Origin: Chloroflexota bacterium
GTDB lineage: Bacteria > Chloroflexota > Dehalococcoidia > SZUA-161 > JAUWZY01
Direction: 5' to 3'
NCBI GenBank assembly: GCA_030615045.1
Contig: JAUWZY010000002.1
Span: 1 to 23,717 of the forward strand
DNA: 23,717 nt
In this document: positions 16,381 through 23,481 of the stretch, one piece after another
Layout: each line of letters starts with the position of its first letter
How positions within the stretch are numbered: position 1 is the first letter of the stretch
Translations under genes and position numbers: made by a program
Notes under the pieces: generated by a model
Seen by the model: the letters and a program-made list of their open reading frames with translations, nothing else
Told to the model about the DNA's origin: nothing
Databases searched by the model: none

Positions 16381-17117
16381 TGAAAGAGGAAAAAGGGCGG
16401 CAAACCTCTCATTCCCTCCCGGCCATAGGCGGCGATAGGGAGGCTATTGAGCATTTTAAGCAGGCTATGGCCGCGGGCAAGCACTGGTATATCGCTCTGC
16501 TCGAAGCTATTGGGCGCTGGTCCTCCCGTGAGGAAACGCATAATGGGCGTCATTACTGCTATCTCATCGAGGGACAGGCCTTCGACTGGCTCCTCCTCGC
16601 CGAGCGCCTCTGCCAAGAGGCCAATGGATACCTTCCTGAAGATGAGATGTCAAACCTTCTTCTCCGGGGCAAGCCACCTATCGAGCTCACAGCAGAGGAG
16701 TTTGAAACGCTCATCGGCAGCGCCAAATATCGCGCTTACCTCAATTACCTCTACGGGGTTATCGTGGAGCGGGCGCTCCTCCTCGCCGTGGAGGAAGAGA
16801 TCGATAAGGAGCAGCGCGCTCACGTTTATCAGAACCACCCTCGGGATAGCTATCAGCGAATTTATGGTGCCGACCAACAGACCATGCTTAATTGCTTTCG
16901 CCAGGAGAAAGGCTATCGCCAGCAAAGCAGCATCACCCTTTCCGAACTTCAAGAGTTCACCTATTGGCTGTTTAAGAATCGGTTGCGGAACTCTGATCGG
17001 GCTCGGGTAGCCAGCGATACCAAGAAGGCTTTGGCCCATCTGGAGCGCCTGGGCCGGACAAACCAGTTTCCATTCATCTCTTCCATGGAGGAACCCACAT
17101 CAGTCAGCGAGCTATAA
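16380..17117 (+). CDS. unknown soluble protein downstream of polX
   Basis: 245 residues, not recognised. Soluble, mainly helical and charged, with no signal peptide or membrane segment. Notable stretches are HWYIALLEAIGRWSSREE (about 34-51), FDWLLLAERLCQEANGYLPEDE, YLNYLYGVIVERALLLAVEEEID and LSELQEFTYWLFKNRLR. The start is placed at the ATG at 16380, which overlaps the polX stop (TGATG) and so implies coupling to polX; an in-frame GTG/ATG at 16320 lies inside the PHP coding region. The tight coupling hints at a DNA-repair or nucleotide link, but there is no motif to support it. Confidence 0.75.
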   Translation: MKEEKGRQTSHSLPAIGGDREAIEHFKQAMAAGKHWYIALLEAIGRWSSREETHNGRHYCYLIEGQAFDWLLLAERLCQEANGYLPEDEMSNLLLRGKPPIELTAEEFETLIGSAKYRAYLNYLYGVIVERALLLAVEEEIDKEQRAHVYQNHPRDSYQRIYGADQQTMLNCFRQEKGYRQQSSITLSELQEFTYWLFKNRLRNSDRARVASDTKKALAHLERLGRTNQFPFISSMEEPTSVSEL

Positions 17118-17130
17118 ACGGAGGTGTTAA

Positions 17131-18558
17131 ATGAAGATCCTTCTTATCCAACCCAGATCAGCAGGGGTCATGGACTTTGGTGCCGTCATGTGCTATGAGC
17201 CACTGGGGCTGGAGTATATCGCTGCCCTTTTAGAGAACGAGCATGAGATAAAGTTGCTGGACCTGTTCAACTTCGACGATCTGGCGCAAACCCTTTCCTC
17301 CTTCGAGCCCGATATTTGTGGCATCTCCTGTTCCTTCACTGCACATGTCAATAAGGCACTGAGCATTGCTGAGTTTGCTAAGCGGAGCAAAAGTAGACCG
17401 GCGGTGGTCATCGGCGGACATCACGCCTCACTAAGCCCTGAGGATTTTTGCACTGAGTTCATCGATGCCATTGTCATCGGAGAGGGGGAGATAACATTCT
17501 CAGAGCTGGTATCCTGTCTCAGTCGGAATGGCGATCTGGAGTCCGTTCCCGGCCTGGCGCTGAACCGGGGAGGGGAACAATTATTCACCAGGCCGCGAAG
17601 CCTGATCAAGAATCTGGATGAGCTCCCGCTGCCGGCACGCCACCTATCTAAACCCTTCCGGAAGGAATATTTCATCGGCCTTGAGCGTCCCGCGGCCCTG
17701 GTTGAGACCACCAGAGGCTGCCCCTATCGCTGCAACTTCTGCTCGGTGCATAAGTTCTTTCAGGACAAGGTCAGGTTCAAGAGCGCGCAAAGACTGGTCG
17801 AGGAGCTGACCAAGATCGAGGAAAAGGTGATCTTTTTCTCGGACGATAATTTCTTCATCCATGTCCCTCGTGCCCAAGAAATGGCAGCCCTGATCAAGGA
17901 TAATAAGATTAAAAAGCGTTATTATGTTCAATCTCGAAGTGACATCATTGTCAAGCACCCTGAGCTTATTGCTACGTGGAAAGAGGTCGGGCTTGGCGGC
18001 GTCTTCATTGGCTTTGAGAAGATCGATGAAGAAGGGCTCAAATCGGTCAATAAGCAGAATACGGTGGAAAACAACGAGAAAGCCCTGGAGATCCTGAAGT
18101 CCCATGGATTGAGTGTAGTGGCCGCTTTTATCATCGACCCCGATGAGACTCGAGAGGGATTCGCCAGATTGCGCCGCTATGTGGAAAGGCTCCAGCTCAA
18201 GACCACTCAGTTCACTGTGCTCACCCCGCTTCCCGGAACCGAACTCTTCGCCCAGATGAAGGAAAGGATTGTGACCAAAAAGCACGAGCTCTTCGATGGT
18301 TTCCATGCTGTTTTGCCGACTAAACTCCCGCTCCCCGATTTCTACAAGGAATTCAGCAAACTCTATGGCAGCGTTTTCGAGCGCTCGATCGGCGGTCGCG
18401 CTAGCATTGCCAGGGCATTAGGCCGACTTCGGAGCGGGCAGCTCTCCTTATCCCACATCAAGAGGCTGAGCAAGACGGGGAAGATGCTCGCCGATCACAG
18501 AAATTACCTCGCCGGGCATGTGGATGCCGAGGGCTGTCTTCCTCCTCAGTCTATTTAG
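17131..18558 (+). CDS. B12-binding-type radical SAM protein
   Basis: 475 residues. The N-terminal Rossmann-like cobalamin-binding-type domain (about 1-150) carries VVIGGHHASLSPEDF. The radical SAM core follows, with the 4Fe-4S motif CPYRCNFC (Cys197, Cys201, Cys204). The core shows VEELTKIEEKVIFFSDDNFF and the SPASM-free C-terminus common in the BchE/HpnJ-like group. The classic DxHxxG cobalamin ligand motif is not visible, so B12 may bind base-off without it or not at all. Such enzymes methylate or rearrange unactivated carbons in lipids, tetrapyrroles or natural products; the substrate is unknown. ATG start with GGAGGTG upstream, 13 bases after the unknown gene. Confidence 0.85.
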   Translation: MKILLIQPRSAGVMDFGAVMCYEPLGLEYIAALLENEHEIKLLDLFNFDDLAQTLSSFEPDICGISCSFTAHVNKALSIAEFAKRSKSRPAVVIGGHHASLSPEDFCTEFIDAIVIGEGEITFSELVSCLSRNGDLESVPGLALNRGGEQLFTRPRSLIKNLDELPLPARHLSKPFRKEYFIGLERPAALVETTRGCPYRCNFCSVHKFFQDKVRFKSAQRLVEELTKIEEKVIFFSDDNFFIHVPRAQEMAALIKDNKIKKRYYVQSRSDIIVKHPELIATWKEVGLGGVFIGFEKIDEEGLKSVNKQNTVENNEKALEILKSHGLSVVAAFIIDPDETREGFARLRRYVERLQLKTTQFTVLTPLPGTELFAQMKERIVTKKHELFDGFHAVLPTKLPLPDFYKEFSKLYGSVFERSIGGRASIARALGRLRSGQLSLSHIKRLSKTGKMLADHRNYLAGHVDAEGCLPPQSI

Positions 18559-18581
18559 CTGTTTGATTCCAGGAGGTAAGC

Positions 18582-19328
18582 ATCGACGAGGAGCATCTGT
18601 CCCAGCTTTTGCAGCGGGTGAAATCAGGAGAGGTCGCCATCGAACAGGCGGTGGCACAACTGCGCCTCCTGCCGTACCAAGATCTGGGCTTTGCCAAGAT
18701 AGATCATCACCGCGCACTACGCCGTGGCTTCCCCGAAGTTGTTTTAGGGCAAGGGAAAACGGCAGCGCAAATAGCTGCTATTGTGGAGCAACTGGCAGCT
18801 AATGCCGACAAGATACTGGTGACCCGGGTTGATCCCGAGTGCTTTGCCCTGGTCCGAGAGCGAGTGCCACAAGCCAGCTACCAGCCCATTGCCCGCGCTA
18901 TCAGCATCGATCGAGCAAAGGATGCCCCACGTCGCCCTGGAGTTATGGTGCTCAGCGGGGGCACTGCTGATTTGCCGGTGGCTGAGGAGGCAGCAATCAC
19001 CGCAGAGCTCATGGGCAACGAGGTCGACCGAGCTTACGATGTTGGCATATCGGGGGTGCACCGTTTACTGGATCAGCTGCCTCGGCTGCGCCAGGCCAAG
19101 GTAGTAGTAGCAGTTGCTGGCATGGAAGGGGCGCTGCCCAGCATCGTCAGTGGCCTGATCGCGGTGCCTGTTATCGCTGTCCCCACCAGCACCGGCTACG
19201 GGGCCAGCTTCAGCGGGCTGGCTCCTCTGCTTGCCATGCTCAATACCTGCTCTCCTGGGGTAGCTGTGGTCAATATCGACAATGGCTTCGGCGCTGGCTA
19301 TATCGCCGCCTTGATCAACCAGGGCTGA
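18582..19328 (+). CDS. larB: nickel-pincer cofactor biosynthesis protein LarB (non-canonical ATC start likely)
   Basis: LarB carboxylates and hydrolyses nicotinic acid adenine dinucleotide in synthesis of the nickel-pincer nucleotide used by lactate racemase-type enzymes. The C-terminal half is PurE-like: VMVLSGGTADLPVAEEAA, ELMGNEVDRAYDVGISGVHRLL, VVVAVAGMEGALPSIVSGL and PTSTGYGAS. An AGGAGG at 18571-18576 is followed five bases later by ATC at 18582, in frame, giving the family-like N-terminus IDEEHLSQLLQRVKSGE. The first canonical start in frame is TTG at 18609, with no ribosome site. An in-frame TGA at 18564 excludes anything further upstream. From ATC the protein has 248 aa. Confidence 0.85.
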   Translation: MDEEHLSQLLQRVKSGEVAIEQAVAQLRLLPYQDLGFAKIDHHRALRRGFPEVVLGQGKTAAQIAAIVEQLAANADKILVTRVDPECFALVRERVPQASYQPIARAISIDRAKDAPRRPGVMVLSGGTADLPVAEEAAITAELMGNEVDRAYDVGISGVHRLLDQLPRLRQAKVVVAVAGMEGALPSIVSGLIAVPVIAVPTSTGYGASFSGLAPLLAMLNTCSPGVAVVNIDNGFGAGYIAALINQG

Positions 19329-19339
19329 GGGAGCTGCTC

Positions 19340-19834
19340 ATGGCTGGAGAGCCTCAATACTTTGGCATCACCGAGTTTGTAGAACGGCTCTCGGCAGAGC
19401 TTCTTTCCGTCCCTCTTCTGCCCCAATACGATGGTGAGGCCAGGTTCAGAGCTGATGTGACTCAGGTGGTCAGGAGGTTCGCCGAAGAGAAGCTTGCCTC
19501 CTCAGCCCTCCCTTACTGCATCCAGGACTGGGGAGACGAGGCATTGCTGCCGGTTGCTATCTTCGGAACCGATTTTTGTCCCGACATGGCTATCAAAGTT
19601 GGTGAGTTCCCGGTGGTCGCTTTTATCTTGCAGCTTGTCAAACAGAGAGAAGAGCTGGGGCCGAAGGTAAGCTCCGCCGTTGGACAGGCGCTGATTTACT
19701 CCTGGTGTTATCCCGCTGTCATCACCTTCGTGCTGAGCATGGAGAAGAGGGAGCCACATAAGCACTGGTCCGATTGGGAGCTCAAGGCTGATCTATGGCG
19801 CAGGCATAAAATAAAGCTGGTGGTCAGGGAGTAG
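19340..19834 (+). CDS. unknown protein between larB and larC, degenerate PD-(D/E)XK-like pattern
   Basis: 164 residues, not recognised by name. The stretch TDFCPDMAIKVGEFPVVAFILQLVKQ (about 77-102) followed by SSAVGQALIYSWCYPAVITFVLS (111-133) has the strand/helix rhythm of a PD-(D/E)XK nuclease core: PD at 81-82, a hydrophobic strand, then a helix with a conserved-type Gln and Tyr. The E-x-K pair is replaced by hydrophobics (AFILQL), so it is probably not a nuclease. ATG at 19340, 11 bases after larB; larC begins 10 bases after it. Position suggests co-expression with lar genes, but no functional link is shown. Confidence 0.7.
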   Translation: MAGEPQYFGITEFVERLSAELLSVPLLPQYDGEARFRADVTQVVRRFAEEKLASSALPYCIQDWGDEALLPVAIFGTDFCPDMAIKVGEFPVVAFILQLVKQREELGPKVSSAVGQALIYSWCYPAVITFVLSMEKREPHKHWSDWELKADLWRRHKIKLVVRE

Positions 19835-19844
19835 GGGGTCGGTT

Positions 19845-21014
19845 TTGAACATCGCTTATCTCGATTGCTTTGCCGGGGCAGGTGGTGATATGCTCCTCGG
19901 GGCTGTAATAGATATCGGCTTGCCCCTCAGTGAACTCACCTCAGAACTCTCCAAGCTGCCCTTAACTGGCTACGAGCTCAGGGCTGAAAAGGCGCAGTGT
20001 GGCCCTTTAACTGGCACCAAAGTCACGGTGGCCCTCGATGAGGCACAGGAAGCGGGGCACCGCACCCTGAGCCGGATCCTGGATATCATCGCTGCCAGCG
20101 ACCTCCCACAGCCAGTCAAAGGACAAGGGGCTCGCATCTTCAGCCGGCTCGCCGAGGCTGAAGCTAAGGTGCATGGTATCACAGTGGAAGAAGTGCACTT
20201 CCATGAGGTGGGCGCTGTTGATGCCATCGTCGACATCATGGGGGTGGTGCTCGGATTCCATCTCCTGGGGGTGGAAGCAGTTTTCGCCTCAGTCCTGCCC
20301 CTGGGCTATGGCAGCATCGAGACCACCCATGGCGACTTGCCACTGCCAGCACCAGCGACCCTGGAGCTCCTGGCCATGTCCCGGGCTCCAGTCCGCCCCG
20401 AAGCCGAGGCTGGGGAGCTGGTAACCCCGACCGCCGCCGCCATCATCACTACCCTGGCTTCCTTTAACTGTCCGCCATTTACCTTGGAGCGCATTGGCTA
20501 TGGCGTCGGCGCCCGCCATTTGCTGCGGCTTTGGCTTGGGCAAACGACTGAGGTCACTCCTCCTGAGCTCCTGCTTCTGGAAACCAACATCGACGACATG
20601 AACCCCGAGCTTTATGGCTATGTTATGGAACGCCTTTTCGCCCAAGGTGCTTTGGATGTTTGGTTCACCCCGATTCAGATGAAGAAGAACAGACCTGCGG
20701 TCACGCTCTGCGTCCTTGCCTCGGCCCAAGCTGAAGCGGCGCTGATTGAGACTATACTCCGTGAAACCTCAACCTTGGGGGTTCGGGTGCAGCCAGTTAG
20801 CCGCCGACAGGCGGAGCGGGAAGTGGTGGAGATCGAGACCAGCTTGGGCAAAGCAGCGGTGAAGCTCAAGCGCCTTCATGGCTCTCCCGTTGCCGTAGTT
20901 CCGGAGTATGAAGACTGCCGTCGCCTCGCCTTGGAGCATAGACTTCCACTTCAGGAAGTATATCGCATTGTTTGCTCAGCAGCCGACGCCATGTTCTTCC
21001 ACAGCCGCCCTTAA
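19845..21014 (+). CDS. larC: nickel insertion protein LarC (pincer cofactor cyclometallase)
   Basis: LarC inserts nickel into the pyridinium dithiocarboxylate nucleotide in a CTP-dependent step. 389 aa. Family marks: YLDCFAGAGGDMLLGAVIDIG at the N-terminus, VHFHEVGAVDAIVDIMG (about 108-124), HGDLPLPAPATLELL, TNIDDMNPELYGYVMERL (about 245-262) and TPIQMKKNRPAVTLCVL. In Lactiplantibacillus larC is split by a programmed frameshift; here it is one continuous frame. TTG start at 19845 after GTAGGGGGT; no better start gives the family N-terminus. larE and larA are not in the window. Confidence 0.93.
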   Translation: MNIAYLDCFAGAGGDMLLGAVIDIGLPLSELTSELSKLPLTGYELRAEKAQCGPLTGTKVTVALDEAQEAGHRTLSRILDIIAASDLPQPVKGQGARIFSRLAEAEAKVHGITVEEVHFHEVGAVDAIVDIMGVVLGFHLLGVEAVFASVLPLGYGSIETTHGDLPLPAPATLELLAMSRAPVRPEAEAGELVTPTAAAIITTLASFNCPPFTLERIGYGVGARHLLRLWLGQTTEVTPPELLLLETNIDDMNPELYGYVMERLFAQGALDVWFTPIQMKKNRPAVTLCVLASAQAEAALIETILRETSTLGVRVQPVSRRQAEREVVEIETSLGKAAVKLKRLHGSPVAVVPEYEDCRRLALEHRLPLQEVYRIVCSAADAMFFHSRP

Positions 21015-21039
21015 CACAACAGCGCACCTATGGTAAAAT
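21011..21039 (+). promoter_or_regulatory. candidate promoter of the PEPCK-like gene
   Basis: TTAACA (21011-21016, 5 of 6) and TAAAAT (21034-21039, 5 of 6) are separated by 17 bases; the -35 overlaps the larC stop. The predicted start near 21046 falls at the GGAGG ribosome site (21046-21050), so the leader would be very short. Confidence 0.5.
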
Positions 21040-21061
21040 TGCAGTGGAGGAAGAGATTGTT

Positions 21062-22660
21062 ATGGCAAAATTCGACTTAGAGTTATTCGCCCAGACTGCT
21101 GACAGGATCAGAAGGAAAGCGCTCGAGGAAAACAGGTTGGCAGTCAATCCTGGCGATGAAGTGCTGAGAGCGCTGGTGGAAAAACAGCCCGGGGTTAAGA
21201 AAACAAAGTATGGCAATTTCGTTGCCGAAAGCGAGCCCACTTCCAGAGCAGCGGCGTTCACCAAAAATAGCGTTGACCACTCCTTTGGCAGAAAGGAAAT
21301 AGAGCTATTGACCCAGTGTGAAAACGCTTTGGCTGAAGAGAGATTGATCTCCATTGATAGGATTGTGGGCAATGAAAGCAGCGACACAGTGGTGAGGGTA
21401 ATCGCTCCGGAGAGATTCGCCCATCTCGCCTGTGGCGGGAAGAACCTTTTTGCCCCCGTAAAAGGAGATAGCACACAACCGAGATATGAACTTATATTTT
21501 TCAGCGATGATGCTTTTGAGGCCAACAAATCGAAACCGCTGCCGCAAAAAGATATCACCATAAGATTGGCTATGCTGGATGATGGCAGGGTTATCAAAAT
21601 AGTGAGGAATAGCAATTACATCGGCGAATATAAAAAGGGGGTTTTTGCCGCTGAGGATTGGACCGCTAAAACGAGAAGGGGCGGTATTTTCCTGCACGCC
21701 GGTTGTAGAGAGGATTGCCTTCAATCAGTCTACGGAGACTATAGGGCAGTAAGCACACTGATTGCCTCCTTAAGTGCCAATGGGAAAACAACCACAACCT
21801 GTAAGATCCTGGCCAGGAAAGGGAAGGAGCAATCCTGGCTCATTCAAGACGATGGCGGAGCCCTGATGCCCGATGGCTCTTTCCATGGCTTTGAACTCGG
21901 GGGAGTGTTTGTGAAAACAGAGGGTATAAATCCAGGGGAGCAAGTCGAGATATTCTATGGCCTATTAAAACCGGAAACAGTGTGTGAAAATGTTTATGTA
22001 ACAGAAGACGGAGACTTTGACTTCTATAACCTGGAAAGAACATCAAATGGAAGAGCAGTGATACTGAGAAGAGATTTTATGCACGCCAGCCCCTATATCG
22101 ACGTGGAGAGGATTGATAACCTGATTCTCATCACCAGAGGGCCATTGGTCCCCGCGATATCGAAATTGAACCTGGAACAAGCGGTAGCGTTAATGATTTT
22201 AGGGCAGGCGATGGAATCATCAGCGGGGGACCCAACCCAGGCGGGCAGGATTAGGAGTGAGTTTTTCTATGATCCCTTTGTCGCCGGCGACAGAGCAGAG
22301 TATGCCAACAGATTTTATGAGATATTGAGAGGTCTTCTTCATGTAAATTACTTCCTATTGAATACGGGGGGAGTGAGTGAAGGAGAACACTATAGAGATA
22401 TCAGATTAGAACATACCATGGGTATACTAGATTCCCTATTAAGAGGAGGCCTTGAAGATTGGATAGATTCGCCCACAGGCTTTGAGGTGCCAAAGGCGAT
22501 ACGGAGTGTAGATGATATTTACCTGCACCCGGAAAGGCTTTACTCCAGAGCTGAATTTGAGGAGAGACAGAAGGCGCTAAATAGGAAAAGATATGAAGCC
22601 ATTGAAAAAACCGGCGGCGCCCTGCATCCCAATATAAGAAATGTTTTCAGCAGGCCGTAG
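21062..22660 (+). CDS. divergent phosphoenolpyruvate carboxykinase (ATP)-like protein
   Basis: 532 residues from the ATG at 21062; the frame is open upstream into larC, but GGAGG 11 bases before this ATG and the normal N-terminus favour it. PEPCK marks in order: NYIGEYKKGVF (185-195, matching Y-x-G-E-x-K-K), FLHAGC (210-215, matching the metal-binding His), P-loop SLSANGKTTTT (237-246 region, usually SGTGKTT), LIQDD (260-264, the kinase-2 Asp), DGSFHGFELGGVFVKTEGI (about 271-289), and TSNGRAVI with the substrate Arg. The P-loop lacks the usual SGTGK form. Codon use is unlike the neighbours, with many AGA and ATA codons. It would interconvert oxaloacetate and PEP, but another nucleotide-linked role is possible. 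Confidence 0.8.
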   Translation: MAKFDLELFAQTADRIRRKALEENRLAVNPGDEVLRALVEKQPGVKKTKYGNFVAESEPTSRAAAFTKNSVDHSFGRKEIELLTQCENALAEERLISIDRIVGNESSDTVVRVIAPERFAHLACGGKNLFAPVKGDSTQPRYELIFFSDDAFEANKSKPLPQKDITIRLAMLDDGRVIKIVRNSNYIGEYKKGVFAAEDWTAKTRRGGIFLHAGCREDCLQSVYGDYRAVSTLIASLSANGKTTTTCKILARKGKEQSWLIQDDGGALMPDGSFHGFELGGVFVKTEGINPGEQVEIFYGLLKPETVCENVYVTEDGDFDFYNLERTSNGRAVILRRDFMHASPYIDVERIDNLILITRGPLVPAISKLNLEQAVALMILGQAMESSAGDPTQAGRIRSEFFYDPFVAGDRAEYANRFYEILRGLLHVNYFLLNTGGVSEGEHYRDIRLEHTMGILDSLLRGGLEDWIDSPTGFEVPKAIRSVDDIYLHPERLYSRAEFEERQKALNRKRYEAIEKTGGALHPNIRNVFSRP

Positions 22661-22699
22661 CTTGCACCAGAGATAAGAATCATCGACGGAGAGTACAAG

Positions 22700-23472
22700 A
22701 TGTTGCTCGCCATCGATATCGGGAATACTAATATCGCTATCGGTGTCTTTGCCGGGGAGAGGCTTGTTGGCACCTGGCGTCTGGCCACCGATGTCCGTAA
22801 GCTGGCCGATGAATACGCCGCCATATTGCTTGATCTGCTGCCCCATAAGGGGCTTGCCCCCTCCGACATCAAGCAGGCGATCATTTGCAGTGTAGTGCCC
22901 CTTTAGTGGTCACCTTTAAGGAACTATGTCGCCGCTACCTGGGACTCTCGCCTTTGGTAGTAGCTGGCTCGGGAATCAAAACCGGGGTCCGCATCCGTAT
23001 GGAGAACCCCCAAGAGGTGGGCGCCGACCGGGTGATCAATGCGGCAGTAGGACATCAGCTCTATGGTGGTCCTCTAATCGTCATCGACTTTGGCACCAGC
23101 ACCACTTTCGACGTAGTATCCGAGGAGGGTGATTATCTCGGCGGAGCCATTGCCCCGGGTATTTTGGTTGCTGCTGAGGGCCTGTTCCAGAGTACGGCGA
23201 AATTGCCTCGAGTGGAGTTAGTTCGCCCCAAGCACGTTATCGGCAAGAACACCGTCTCCGCGATGCAATCGGGCATCATCTTTGGCTATGTGGCACTTGT
23301 GGAGGGGCTTGTGGCTCAGATTAAGAGAGAGCTGGGCAAGGAGGCTCGGGTCATTGCTACCGGAGGCCTCGCTGAAATCATTGCCAAGGAGACCAAGGTC
23401 ATCGAGTTGGTAGCTCCAGACCTAACCCTGATGGGGCTACGGATAATCCATGAGTTGAACACTAAGCATTAA
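22700..23472 (+). pseudogene. coaX: type III pantothenate kinase, frameshifted
   Basis: CoaX phosphorylates pantothenate in the first step of coenzyme A synthesis. The first 68 codons give LLAIDIGNTNIAIGVF (phosphate loop DIGNTN) and IICSVVPL, then TAG at 22904-22906. A frame offset by one base (open from 22885) continues the family: VVTFKELCRRYLG, then GADRVINAAVG, IDFGTSTTFDVVS, GGAIAPGI, and the C-terminal ATGGLAEIIA. Adding one C to the CCCC at 22898-22901 restores SVVPPLVVTFKELCRRYL, so a single-base loss is the parsimonious reading. It is either a true frameshift, a sequence error, or very inefficient slippage. coaBC follows, consistent with a CoA locus. Confidence 0.85.
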
Positions 23473-23481
23473 TCAGGAGGA

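Noticed and set aside
17644..18306. 220-codon minus-strand open frame opposite the radical SAM gene
   Set aside because: No recognisable domain; the plus strand encodes a complete radical SAM protein with its motifs.
22890..22906. Programmed -1 frameshift in coaX
   Set aside because: The site lacks a canonical slippery heptamer and I see no obvious downstream stimulatory structure; a one-base indel is simpler.
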